This document shows positions 52,929 through 61,771 of a DNA stretch of 64,000 nt, one piece after another. The stretch's first letter is position 1. Each line of letters starts with the position of its first letter. Location of the stretch: positions 1-64,000 of the forward strand of contig JAIKVW010000023.1 of the NCBI GenBank assembly GCA_024685315.1, written 5' to 3'. A program made the translations under genes and the position numbers. The notes under the pieces were generated by a model that had not been told where the DNA came from, did no database searches, and worked only from the letters and a program-made list of their open reading frames with translations. The DNA is from Lachnospiraceae bacterium. GTDB taxonomy: Bacteria > Bacillota > Clostridia > Lachnospirales > Lachnospiraceae.

Positions 52929-52957
52929 AAGTGTACTATGAGGCATAGTACACTTAT
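52927..52957 (+). promoter_or_regulatory. Perfect 31-base palindrome, GntR/YtrA-like operator
   Basis: Arms ATAAGTGTACTATG and CATAGTACACTTAT, perfect over 14 bases, around AGG. The AGTGTACTA...TAGTACACT core resembles operators of YtrA-subfamily GntR repressors, and a remnant of such a gene follows. It would block the promoter above. Confidence 0.75.
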
Positions 52958-52960
52958 TAA

Positions 52961-53095
52961 TTCGGAACTGATCCGAGAGGCAATGCGGATGAGAAGCTCC
53001 CTTCCGGAAGGACGCTCGCTATAGAGCTTTCAGCCAAACCGAACACCGACAGTGTTAAGAAGGCAAGGGAACAGGAGATAGTGGGAAGAATATAA
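52961..53095 (+). pseudogene. Remnant of a GntR (YtrA-like) regulator
   Basis: Frame open from 52961 to TAA at 53093 without a start. It reads GNADEKLPSGRTLAIELSAK, then PNTDSVKKAREQEIVGRI. This parallels the winged-helix core of YtrA-type regulators (consensus near EKLPSVRELAEELGVNPNTV, then KAYRELEREGI) with several losses. The N-terminal helix and the rest of the protein are missing. Together with the promoter and palindrome it looks like a dead autoregulated repressor gene. The similarity is by eye over about 35 residues. Confidence 0.65.
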
Positions 53096-53139
53096 TAGCC
53101 GCAAATGGGCTGCCTCCCCCGGCCCCGGCCAATAATAGA

Positions 53140-53168
53140 TTGGATTTTCCGGGAATCTGTGGTATGAT
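53140..53168 (+). promoter_or_regulatory. glf promoter
   Basis: TTGGAT, 17-base spacer, TATGAT, about 70 bases ahead of glf. Confidence 0.6.
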
Positions 53169-53238
53169 AAGTCAGGCATGAACCGCAGGGAATTCATCCT
53201 ACGGTTTTCGATAAGAATAGTTAAAACGGAACAGCAAA

Positions 53239-54351
53239 ATGTATGATTTTTTGATTGTCGGCGCCGGCCTGTACGGAGCCGTGATGGCCGAACGGCTGTC
53301 CAAAGCCGGGAAAAAGGTCCTTGTCATTGAGAGAAGGGATCATATAGCCGGGAATGCATACACCGAGAACGTTGAAGGAATAAACGTACATAGATACGGC
53401 GCACATATTTTTCATACTAACGATACAGAAGTCTGGCAATACGTTCAGAATTTCGCGGGGTTCAACCGCTTCACAAATTCTCCTGTAGCGAACTGCAAGG
53501 GAGAATTATTTTCGCTGCCCTTCAATATGTACACATTTAATCAGATGTGGGGCGTGGTAACGCCTGAGGAGGCCCGCGCGAAGATAGAGCAGCAGCGGAA
53601 GGCCGCCGGGATCACCAATCCTTCAAATCTGGAAGAGCAGGCCATAAGCCTTGTCGGCACCGATATATACGAGAAGCTGGTTAAAGGATACACCCAGAAG
53701 CAATGGGGCAGGCCCTGCAGCGAACTTCCGGCATTTATCATCAAGCGTCTCCCGGTCAGGTTTACTTTTGACAATAATTATTTTGATGCTCTCTACCAGG
53801 GGATCCCTGTCGGAGGGTATACAAAAATGGTCGGAAAAATGCTGGACGGCATAGAGCTAAGGCTGGGCGTGGATTACCTTGAGAATAAAGAAGAGCTAGA
53901 TGCATTGGCAGAAAGGGTCATTTATACCGGTCCTGTAGACGCATATTTTAATTATCGCCTCGGGTACCTTGAATACCGCTCGGTCAGGTTCGAGAACGAG
54001 CTCCTGGACCAGCCTAATTTCCAGGGAAATGCGGTCGTGAACTATACGGATGCAGAGACGCCCTGGACACGCATCATTGAGCACAAGTGGTTCGAATTCG
54101 GAAAAGATGAGAACGGAAATGATCTCGCTAAAACGGTGATCAGCCGCGAGTACAGTTCCGAGTGGAAGCCTGGGGACGAGCCCTATTACCCGGTAAATGA
54201 CGAGCGGAACGGCAGTCTTTACGCAGAGTACAGGAAACTGGCAGATAAGGAAAAGAACGTTATTTTCGGCGGCAGACTTGCCGAATACAGATATTATGAC
54301 ATGGATGCGGTGATCGCCTCAGCGCTTAACATGTCCAAAAAACTGATCTGA
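53239..54351 (+). CDS. glf: UDP-galactopyranose mutase
   Basis: FAD enzyme that converts UDP-galactopyranose to UDP-galactofuranose for surface glycans. 370 residues: FAD motif IVGAGLYGAVMAERL (about 6-20), RDHIAGNAYT, HRYGAHIFHT (about 53-62), FTNSPVA, and RYYDMD near the end. Weak Shine-Dalgarno (GGAACA). Next gene is a glycosyltransferase, so a Galf-containing polymer or glycolipid is likely. Confidence 0.96.
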   Translation: MYDFLIVGAGLYGAVMAERLSKAGKKVLVIERRDHIAGNAYTENVEGINVHRYGAHIFHTNDTEVWQYVQNFAGFNRFTNSPVANCKGELFSLPFNMYTFNQMWGVVTPEEARAKIEQQRKAAGITNPSNLEEQAISLVGTDIYEKLVKGYTQKQWGRPCSELPAFIIKRLPVRFTFDNNYFDALYQGIPVGGYTKMVGKMLDGIELRLGVDYLENKEELDALAERVIYTGPVDAYFNYRLGYLEYRSVRFENELLDQPNFQGNAVVNYTDAETPWTRIIEHKWFEFGKDENGNDLAKTVISREYSSEWKPGDEPYYPVNDERNGSLYAEYRKLADKEKNVIFGGRLAEYRYYDMDAVIASALNMSKKLI

Positions 54352-54365
54352 ACACAGAAGATAAG

Positions 54366-54397
54366 GCGGATGGATACCCGATTTCAAGAACATCCGC
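54366..54397 (+). other. Hairpin ahead of the glycosyltransferase start
   Basis: GCGGATG pairs with CATCCGC around an 18-base loop; it ends just before the AAGGGAAA ribosome site and could tune translation relative to glf. Confidence 0.35.
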
Positions 54398-54410
54398 AAG
54401 GGAAATAAAG

Positions 54411-55445
54411 ATGGAAAAAGTATTATCAGTAGCGGTTCCCTGCTATAATTCACAGGATTATGTGCGCAGGGCTGTTAACAGTCTGCTTCAGGGGAAAGAC
54501 CGTATTGAGATCATAATCGTTAATGACGGTTCGACAGACGGTACCGCGGCTATAGCGGAGCAGTACGTAAAAGAATACCCGGATACCGTGAGGCTGATCA
54601 GCAAGCCCAACGGGGGCCACGGAGACGCCGTGATGACAGGTCTGGCTGCCGCGTCGGCCCCTTATTTCAGGGTGCTGGATTCCGACGACTGGCTTGACAG
54701 GGATTCTCTCCTAAAGCTCCTGGATGTCCTGGAAGGAATGAAAGACCCGGAGAAGGCAGCCGATATCGTTATTACCAATTATGTATATGAAAAAGTAAAT
54801 GAGGGTAAGAGCCATCCGGTGAATTACCGCAAGACGCTTCCCGCGGACAGGATCTTCGGCTGGGATGAAGTCGGGAAATTCGCCATCGGATCGTACATAC
54901 TGATGCATTCCGCGACCTTCCGCACCGAGCTCGCCCGCAGCTGCGGGATGAAGCTGCCGAAGCATACATTCTACGTGGATCACCTGTACGTCTGCTATCC
55001 GATGACGCGCGTAGAGAAAATGTATTATCTGGACACGGACCTTTACAGGTACTTTATCGGACGTGAAGACCAGTCTGTCAATGAGAAAGTAATGCTGAGC
55101 AGGATGGACCAGCAGATCAAGGTCAACCGCCTGCTGCTCTATGAGCTGGATACCGCGGGCATCAGCAATAAGGCCCAGAAAGAATACCTTTTTTACTATA
55201 TTGAGATAGTTACCCTTGCGACCGTTTCGTTCCTGCTTCGCCTGGGAACGAAAGAAGATGAGGAGAAGGTCCAGGCCTTCCTTGATGAGATCCAGGAGAA
55301 CCGCCCTGATTTCTATGAATGGATCACAACGGGACCATTCACACGTCATCCCATGGGCACGCTCCGAACCCTTCCGAAAGGAGTCGTTTATCCTATATAC
55401 CGGTTCTGCTATAAAGCAGCCCGGCGCCTGGTATGCTTCAACTGA
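54411..55445 (+). CDS. Family 2 glycosyltransferase
   Basis: 344 residues. GT-A fold: VAVPCYNSQDYVRRAV (about 8-23), IIIVNDGSTDGT (about 36-47), metal-binding RVLDSDDWLDRD (about 88-99). The C-terminal part is helical without clear membrane segments. Donor and acceptor unknown; with glf upstream, it may act in galactofuranose glycan assembly. Its last eight bases overlap the convergent flippase-like gene. Confidence 0.88.
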   Translation: MEKVLSVAVPCYNSQDYVRRAVNSLLQGKDRIEIIIVNDGSTDGTAAIAEQYVKEYPDTVRLISKPNGGHGDAVMTGLAAASAPYFRVLDSDDWLDRDSLLKLLDVLEGMKDPEKAADIVITNYVYEKVNEGKSHPVNYRKTLPADRIFGWDEVGKFAIGSYILMHSATFRTELARSCGMKLPKHTFYVDHLYVCYPMTRVEKMYYLDTDLYRYFIGREDQSVNEKVMLSRMDQQIKVNRLLLYELDTAGISNKAQKEYLFYYIEIVTLATVSFLLRLGTKEDEEKVQAFLDEIQENRPDFYEWITTGPFTRHPMGTLRTLPKGVVYPIYRFCYKAARRLVCFN

Positions 55446-56469
55446 TCTCTGAAGAGCTGTCCCTGCGCCCTGCAGAGAGCAGCAGGAGACACAGACCGCT
55501 CACGATGAGCGGGAGGACAAAGGCACAGAAACGGGAGAGCAGCATTACGCTCCCAAGCAGTTCCGAAGGTATAAGATCCGCGTAGAACAGGGCATAGCCG
55601 TACTCGGTCACGCCTGCGGCGCCCGGAAGCGGGAGCGAAGACACGGATAAGAATAATGAAGACTGGGTGCGCAGCACCGCGAACCAGCCAAGATCAGAAC
55701 AGCCTATAGCACGCGCGCAGAAGAATGTCACCGAATGGTATAGCATTATCTGCACAAGGGAGGTAGCGAACATTTTGATGAGGACAGACTTGTTTTTCCT
55801 CATCAGGAAAGCCGCCTTCCGATATGACGCGAAAGAGCGCAGAAGGCTGTTCTTTTCTTTGTTTTGTCCGCCTCTTTTCTTTACGAACCAGAGGCCGATC
55901 CGGGTAAAGAACGCGGATGTCCTGCGGCTGAAAAGCACGCAGAAAAGAAATATGATAATAGCAATATTAAGCGAAAAGCCGATCGGGAAAATAAAGCCGA
56001 AGGTGCCCTTAAGACCGAAGACCTTACCTCCTGTAGAGAGCACACCGATAATTCCAAGCACCACTTCCGCGGTCTGGAAGCTCAGCATCGCGCAGAGCAG
56101 AGTAAACGCGCTCTGTGAGATCTTCAGCCTGTCTTTGGCCATGAAATAAAGCTGGGCGGGCTGCCCGCCGGTGGATGAAGGCGTTATTGAACTGAAGAAA
56201 AAGCCCGCAAATGCGTATTTCATCATCTGGGCGAAACCGATCCGGCAGCCCGCAAGAGCCAGGCAGCGCCTGATATTAATACCGTCACAGAGCGCGTACA
56301 GGGCCATGGCGGCGAGTGCGGCCAGGATCCAGGGGATCTCCGCATTCTTCAGGATGCCCGGGATATCCTGGCCTGCAAGTTCTTTATGGATAACGTAAAG
56401 CGTCGCGCCGCCCAGTGCTGCAAGGACCAGTGCGCTCAGCAGGATGGATTTTTTGTTGATAAGATTCAT
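55438..56469 (-). CDS. Flippase-like membrane protein (LPG synthase TM family)
   Basis: 343-residue polytopic protein of the lysylphosphatidylglycerol synthetase/UPF0104 transmembrane family: about eight hydrophobic segments, GFFFSSITPSSTGGQPAQLY (about 90-109) and LPLPGAAGVTEYG (about 278-290) are the family hallmarks. It lacks the aminoacyl-transfer domain of MprF, so a lipid or polyprenol-sugar translocation role is more likely than lipid lysylation. Weak ribosome site. Confidence 0.85.
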   Translation of the reverse strand: MNLINKKSILLSALVLAALGGATLYVIHKELAGQDIPGILKNAEIPWILAALAAMALYALCDGINIRRCLALAGCRIGFAQMMKYAFAGFFFSSITPSSTGGQPAQLYFMAKDRLKISQSAFTLLCAMLSFQTAEVVLGIIGVLSTGGKVFGLKGTFGFIFPIGFSLNIAIIIFLFCVLFSRRTSAFFTRIGLWFVKKRGGQNKEKNSLLRSFASYRKAAFLMRKNKSVLIKMFATSLVQIMLYHSVTFFCARAIGCSDLGWFAVLRTQSSLFLSVSSLPLPGAAGVTEYGYALFYADLIPSELLGSVMLLSRFCAFVLPLIVSGLCLLLLSAGRRDSSSEIS

Positions 56470-56575
56470 TTTATATGTAAAATGCGGTGAACTCCTATAA
56501 TATTGACTATATCAATATAAACTATCACAGAGTTTTTTTCAATCCGGAGAACAGGAGCCCGCATAAACAGATGGT

Positions 56576-57049
56576 CTAATCCAGATCCCACATTCCTTTT
56601 GCCCGGCCGAGCAGGGCATCTATGGTTTCCTGGCAGCGGGAAGTTATTTCGCTGTACGCGGGGTCAACGGGGCTGCCGTCCGCGTTGATATAGATCTGAT
56701 AATTCTCTCCGTCTGCAGTTAGCGATACTCCGTATTCATAGTCTCCGGATAGCTTCGGCCAGATGATCATAAAGTCTGTGAACGGGTTGTCATATGCCGC
56801 GGGCAGCCCCACGCTTAAGTTCCCGGTAAACGAGAGATAATCAGGATATTTTACGCTGTAGTCATACCCATCGGCATCGGTAAAAAAATACCGCGGCACG
56901 AGCCAGGTGGAAAAGTAATTCTTTTCCATACCCTGGATGTAAGCCTTGTATTTTACACTGCGCCAGACATACCAGCCGGCATTTATGATCAGAAAAACGA
57001 TAAGTATGAGAAGCAGAGTCCTTAAGACGGTTTTTCGTGCGGGTCTCAT
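56576..57049 (-). CDS. Unknown single-pass membrane protein
   Basis: 157 residues: Arg/Lys-rich start, one membrane helix (about 8-30), then an outside domain rich in Tyr and Asp (DADGYDYSVKYPDYLS, LTADGENYQIYINADG). No family recognised. AGGAGG lies nine bases ahead of the ATG. It starts 27 bases after the membrane-anchored XRE gene, which has a similar topology, so the two probably form an operon and may work together. Confidence 0.75.
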   Translation of the reverse strand: MRPARKTVLRTLLLILIVFLIINAGWYVWRSVKYKAYIQGMEKNYFSTWLVPRYFFTDADGYDYSVKYPDYLSFTGNLSVGLPAAYDNPFTDFMIIWPKLSGDYEYGVSLTADGENYQIYINADGSPVDPAYSEITSRCQETIDALLGRAKGMWDLD

Positions 57050-57076
57050 TCTTTAACACCTCCTGAAGCCGGAACT

Positions 57077-57964
57077 TTACTGTCCGTTGTTTCTGGTGTC
57101 ATAGATCACATTGCCTGCGAAGTCCCATCTTACGCAGGAGCCGTCATCATAATTCGCCTCCAGGCTGTCGTCATATATGTCCCAGCTTGAAATGTCTCCG
57201 ATCCCGCCGGTGAACCATTCTTCGTACAAGGCAACGTATTCCGGGATAGTGTTATCCTGATTGCTGTCTTTTGTCCAGACGGTATTGCCGGCAAAGGTGA
57301 CCGAGTCAAATTCTTTAAAAAGACGTCCGCCATTGCTGCCGTTTTCCCGGCCGCATTCATAAACCAAGATATCGTTGTTCTCTATGAAATCTGAGATAAC
57401 GGATGACCAGAGAGGCCTCTTTATATTTACCGCCAGCACCGGACCGTCTTCAATTGAAAAATCGGTCTGCACCCGGCCTGAATATATGGGGTGGTCAAAC
57501 CGCATAAAATACTTGTATCCTTCCTCCGTCTCAATGCGGTATATTGCTTTCAGGACTGCTTCATCGGAAGTCAGATTTCTGACAGGAACGGTCCGCACAA
57601 ACCAGATCAGAAGTATTACGGCGACGGCAACGGCAGCAGTACTTAGCCAGATGAACAGGGTTTTCTTTTTGAACGCATGCTTCTTTTCTTCCCTGGCATA
57701 GTCGGCAGCTTTTTCCAGGGTCTCTATTACCTCATTTTCCATATTCTCACTTTTCCTTTCTCCATCAATGATCTCCTTGATGTCTACTCCATAAAAGACG
57801 GCGATCTCCACAAGGATTCCTAATTCAGGCATGGTATTGCCGTTTTCCCATCGTGAAACGCTTCTGGAAGACACGCCAAATTTCTCGGCGACTTCTTCCT
57901 GGGTCAATCCTTTTTCATTCCTAAGTGTCCTTAAGAAATCTCCGATCTTGATCCTATCAACCAT
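57077..57964 (-). CDS. Membrane-anchored XRE-family regulator
   Basis: 295 residues from ATG 57964, chosen for AAGGAGG eight bases upstream. N-terminal XRE helix-turn-helix (about 5-60; RNEKGLTQEEVAEKFGVSSR, SVSRWENGNTMPE), a charged linker, one membrane helix (about 100-120) and a 170-residue outside domain of unknown type. This layout suggests a one-piece sensor that binds DNA at the membrane. Its control region is shared with the divergent lipoprotein and is duplicated, inverted, at 52.7 kb. Confidence 0.85.
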   Translation of the reverse strand: MVDRIKIGDFLRTLRNEKGLTQEEVAEKFGVSSRSVSRWENGNTMPELGILVEIAVFYGVDIKEIIDGERKSENMENEVIETLEKAADYAREEKKHAFKKKTLFIWLSTAAVAVAVILLIWFVRTVPVRNLTSDEAVLKAIYRIETEEGYKYFMRFDHPIYSGRVQTDFSIEDGPVLAVNIKRPLWSSVISDFIENNDILVYECGRENGSNGGRLFKEFDSVTFAGNTVWTKDSNQDNTIPEYVALYEEWFTGGIGDISSWDIYDDSLEANYDDGSCVRWDFAGNVIYDTRNNGQ

Positions 57965-58098
57965 AAGGGGCCTCCTTTCACGATTATTCTTGATCAGATC
58001 CCGGTGAAATACCACGTCAGAAAGTGAGAAAAAGACGATATTCCACCGGACAATTGTGTCCGGCTTCATTTTATCACATAGCTGCAGTTACTTTATGT
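57962..58098 (-). repeat. XRE control region, intact copy of the inverted pair
   Basis: Counterpart of 52718-52857. It runs from the XRE start codon back through ATCTGATCAA, CTCACTTTCTGACG and an operator-like CCGGACA-ATTG-TGTCCGG (58046-58063) to TTACTTTATGT next to the lipoprotein -10. Serves both divergent genes. Confidence 0.85.
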
Positions 58099-58104
58099 TA
58101 TAAT
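58096..58104 (+). promoter_or_regulatory. Extended -10 promoter of the lipoprotein gene
   Basis: TGT-TATAAT about 80 bases ahead of the lipoprotein start, at the edge of the shared control region; no good -35. Confidence 0.6.
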
Positions 58105-58185
58105 AATAAAAGATACATTTTTTGTGCTGCGCATTGCAAAAACAGGTCATTCGTTAATTCTAAGCTTAATTAAAGGAGAGCAGTT

Positions 58186-60066
58186 ATGAAGCAATTTTAC
58201 CGTATGTCAGTACTGATAGGTGTCGTATCCTGTCTGTCTTTTTCTCTCGCAGCATGCGGAGCCAAGAGCACCCCTGAAGGCACCGCAGGGGAGGTCATGG
58301 AGGCTCTGGCAGCCGGAGAAATCGAGAAAACAAATGAGGTGGTCTCGGATACATTTCCGGTATTTGAAAAGATCCAGACGACCATGGATGCTTTCTACTC
58401 GGAATATGCAGATCTCGGTCTGGAAATATCAGAAGAGGCCAAGGCTGCTTATGACTCTGTCGGGACAAGGCTCAGGGAAGCGTACATTTCATCTTATGAG
58501 CTTTCCGATCCGGTGGAAATGTCTGACGGAACGGTAGATGTTACTGCCGCGCTAAGTTATGGCTTTGATGCTTCCAAAGTGTCTTCCATTAAGAACAGCC
58601 TTAACGAGGTATGGGCTCAGTATGTCGGTGAGCACGGAGACGAGCTTGGCGGCATGGAACTTCCGCAGATGATAGAAGCCGTCATAACAGGGTCCGCGCA
58701 GGAGGCGGCAGACCATGCCGTCGAGGAAGTCCTGGGGTCCGGCGCGGGGAGCGAAAATTTCATCATGACCCTTGCCAAGGGAGATGATAAGGTCTGGTCG
58801 GTGACCGGCACGGCTCTTGACGGAGAGGATACCGGTGAAACCGGTGAAGACGAAGAGCAGCAGGGAAGCTTCCTGGAGGCATTCAGCGCTTACAGGGCAG
58901 AGGACGTCGCTAGGGATTTCCTGGAAGCTCTGAAAGCAGGGGATATTGAAAAGGCTAACGAGCTGTCCAAATCTGATGTAGTATCTGATTATCTGCCGAT
59001 ATATAATGACCTTTCAGACACGATGGAGAGTTTTTACGCAGAAATAGATGGTTATGGCATAACTCTGCCGGATGATGCAAAGGCTGATTATGATTCCATC
59101 TGCCCCAGACTCCTGGGAAATTTTATTACCGCCTATCAGCTTTACGATGCAGAAGAAAATGAAGAAAAATCCGTATGTATTCCGGTTTCGATAATCTGTA
59201 ATTTTAACGGCAATAAAGCGGATTTTGATTCTGTTTCGGGTTATTTCAATGAAACATGGAATGAGTATCTGATAGAGCATGCATCTGAACTTAGCAACAT
59301 GGATCAGCTTAAGATCATTGAGACCTTAGTAACTGTAACTTCGAAGGATACTGCTGATCATACTGTAGAAAGAGTGCTGGGGTACGAAGGCGACAGTGCT
59401 AATTTCTCTATTATTCTGGACAAAGGCGAGGATAATAAGTGGCTGGTAAGCGGCTTGGAGCTCGAGGGTAATGGAGAGAAGATCCTCAGTGCGGGTGCTG
59501 ATTTTCTGGATGCAATGGTCGCGAGGGACAAAGATAAGCTCTATGAACATGCCAGCGCAGATTATGTACAGCAGCTGGAAGACAGCGGTTTTTTTGACAT
59601 AGGGACCTTATTTATGGAGTCGATATTGGAAGGCATGGGTCTGGACGACGCCTCCGTTCTCAATGCGGAAGCAAATGCAGCTATCGATAAATTCGCGGAT
59701 TATATAGGCGGTCTTTATGATTCTTATCAAATAACCGAAGGAAGCAGCGGATGGGGAAAGAATTATGTGGATGCAGATGTAATATACAAATACGATCCGA
59801 ATGCTCTTGGCTCAACTATTGATGTTCAGGGGATCGCTCAATCTCTGGCTGAAAAATTTGCGGAAGATCATTTAGACGAGCTTAACGAACTTTACAACGA
59901 AAGCCAGGATGAGACAGCCGTTTCGATTGCGCTGCTAAACGGGATCCTTAATGATTGTGTGGATCAAGTGATTTCTGAACTTGAAAAGACAGGAGGCATT
60001 ACAGACAGTGTAAGAGTAAACGTCACTTTCTGTAATGGAAAGTGGATAGCTACAGGAACTGATTAA
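58186..60066 (+). CDS. Repeat-containing lipoprotein (DUF5105-like)
   Basis: 626 residues. Signal peptide with lipobox SLAAC (cysteine about 24), then three related domains at about 30-215, 235-430 and 440-626. Domains 1 and 2 clearly match: MEALAAGEIEKTNE with LEALKAGDIEKANE, MDAFYSEY with MESFYAEI, and EEVLGSGAGSENFIMTLAKG with ERVLGYEGDSANFSIILDKG. The third is more distant. Members are surface lipoproteins of unknown function. The first domain is coded in GC-richer DNA than the second and third. AAAGGAG precedes the ATG. Divergent from the XRE regulator, which may control it. Confidence 0.82.
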   Translation: MKQFYRMSVLIGVVSCLSFSLAACGAKSTPEGTAGEVMEALAAGEIEKTNEVVSDTFPVFEKIQTTMDAFYSEYADLGLEISEEAKAAYDSVGTRLREAYISSYELSDPVEMSDGTVDVTAALSYGFDASKVSSIKNSLNEVWAQYVGEHGDELGGMELPQMIEAVITGSAQEAADHAVEEVLGSGAGSENFIMTLAKGDDKVWSVTGTALDGEDTGETGEDEEQQGSFLEAFSAYRAEDVARDFLEALKAGDIEKANELSKSDVVSDYLPIYNDLSDTMESFYAEIDGYGITLPDDAKADYDSICPRLLGNFITAYQLYDAEENEEKSVCIPVSIICNFNGNKADFDSVSGYFNETWNEYLIEHASELSNMDQLKIIETLVTVTSKDTADHTVERVLGYEGDSANFSIILDKGEDNKWLVSGLELEGNGEKILSAGADFLDAMVARDKDKLYEHASADYVQQLEDSGFFDIGTLFMESILEGMGLDDASVLNAEANAAIDKFADYIGGLYDSYQITEGSSGWGKNYVDADVIYKYDPNALGSTIDVQGIAQSLAEKFAEDHLDELNELYNESQDETAVSIALLNGILNDCVDQVISELEKTGGITDSVRVNVTFCNGKWIATGTD

Positions 60067-60073
60067 TATCGGA

Positions 60074-60102
60074 TTGAAACCGCTTTCTTCTTATGTTATA
60101 TT
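60074..60102 (+). promoter_or_regulatory. pckA promoter
   Basis: TTGAAA, 17-base spacer, TATATT, with TGT before the -10. Confidence 0.78.
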
Positions 60103-60149
60103 GATTTAACGGCTAATTATATATTCCAAATATCACAGGAGGTTTGCTG

Positions 60150-61742
60150 ATGGAGACTTATGGCATAGAGAAACTCGGGATCACAAGCCCGAAGAACGTT
60201 TACAGGAACCTTACGCCTTCCAGGCTTATTGAGGACGCACTGCTGAAAGGCGAGGGACACCTTGCGGATAACGGAGCGCTTGCCGTGTACACAGGCAAAT
60301 ATACCGGGCGCTCGCCTGACGACAAGTTTATCGTCGACACCCCGGGGATCCATGACGTTATCGGCTGGGGAAAGGTCAACCGCCCCATAGAGCGCGAGAA
60401 GTTCGACAATATTAAGGAACAGGTAGCAGAGTACCTTAACGGAAAAGACGTCTATATTTTTGACGGATATGCCGGAGCCGACAAGAAGTATACCCAGAAG
60501 TTCAGGATCATCAATGAGCTTGCGAGCCAGAATCTTTTCATCCATCAGCTCCTTATAAGGCCTACCCCCGAAGAGCTTGAGAACTACGGCGAACCCGACT
60601 ACACACTGATCTGCGCGCCCGGATTCAAGTGCGATCCGGAGAAGGACGGCGTTCACAGTGAAGCAGCTATCATGATCGACTACGAGGCGCACATGATCGT
60701 TATTGCCGGATCAGGATATGCCGGAGAGATCAAGAAGAGCGTGTTCTCGACCATGAACTATGTTATGACGACGATGGACGTGCTTCCGATGCACTGCTCG
60801 GCAAATATGGATCCGGAGACAAGTGAGACCGCTATTTTCTTCGGACTTTCTGGCACCGGCAAGACCACGCTTTCCGCAGATCCGAACAGGAAGCTCATCG
60901 GAGATGACGAGCACGGCTGGTCTCCCGACGGAGTCTTCAATTTCGAGGGCGGCTGCTACGCGAAATGCATCGACCTCGCGGAAGAGACCGAGCCTGACAT
61001 CTTCCATGCGATCAGGTATGGGACGCTAGTAGAGAACGTCATCATGGATCCCGAGACCAGGGCGCTCGATTTCCACGACAAGTCCATTACGGAGAATACA
61101 CGCGCGGGATATCCTGTGGATTTCATCAGTAATTCGCAGATCCCGGGAGTAGGCGGAGTCCCGAAGGTAGTTGTTTTCCTTACGGCCGATGCGTTTGGAG
61201 TGCTTCCTCCGATCAGCCGGCTGAGCCGCAACGCCGCTATGTACCACTTTGTTACCGGCTTCACCTCTAAGCTTGCAGGCACGGAGCGCGGGATCACCGA
61301 GCCTCAGCCTACATTCTCGACCCTGTTCGGGGAGCCTTTTATGCCGATGCCTCCGCTCGTATATGCAAATATGCTCGGCGAGAAGCTTGACAAGTACGGC
61401 ACGAAGGTCTATCTCGTCAACACCGGTTGGGCCGGCGGAAGCGCAGCGGACGGGGCTAAGCGCATGAAGCTTAAATACACCCGCGCAATGGTAACGGCTG
61501 CCCTGAACGGAGACTTCGATGATGTGGAATTCAAACATCACGATGTTTTCAACGTGGACTATCCCGTACATTGCCCGAATGTTCCGGACGAGTTCCTTGA
61601 CGCAAGGGGAATGTGGGCAGACAAGGCAGCATATGATGCCCAGGCAAACAAGCTCGCGAAATTATTCACCGACAATTTCAGCGCAAAGTATCCTGACATG
61701 CCCGAGGAGATCGTGGCAGCAGGGCCTAAGGCAGCAGAATAA
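60150..61742 (+). CDS. pckA: Phosphoenolpyruvate carboxykinase (ATP)
   Basis: Interconverts oxaloacetate and PEP; in anaerobes it often runs toward oxaloacetate with ATP gain. 530 residues from ATG 60150 (AGGAGG eight bases upstream). Kinase-1 P-loop FFGLSGTGKTTLSADP (about 230-245), GDDEHGW, RSPDDKFIVD near 54, and NTGWAGG. No terminator before pheS, 29 bases downstream. Confidence 0.97.
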   Translation: METYGIEKLGITSPKNVYRNLTPSRLIEDALLKGEGHLADNGALAVYTGKYTGRSPDDKFIVDTPGIHDVIGWGKVNRPIEREKFDNIKEQVAEYLNGKDVYIFDGYAGADKKYTQKFRIINELASQNLFIHQLLIRPTPEELENYGEPDYTLICAPGFKCDPEKDGVHSEAAIMIDYEAHMIVIAGSGYAGEIKKSVFSTMNYVMTTMDVLPMHCSANMDPETSETAIFFGLSGTGKTTLSADPNRKLIGDDEHGWSPDGVFNFEGGCYAKCIDLAEETEPDIFHAIRYGTLVENVIMDPETRALDFHDKSITENTRAGYPVDFISNSQIPGVGGVPKVVVFLTADAFGVLPPISRLSRNAAMYHFVTGFTSKLAGTERGITEPQPTFSTLFGEPFMPMPPLVYANMLGEKLDKYGTKVYLVNTGWAGGSAADGAKRMKLKYTRAMVTAALNGDFDDVEFKHHDVFNVDYPVHCPNVPDEFLDARGMWADKAAYDAQANKLAKLFTDNFSAKYPDMPEEIVAAGPKAAE

Positions 61743-61771
61743 TAAATAAGCAGACCGGAGATATACAGGAA

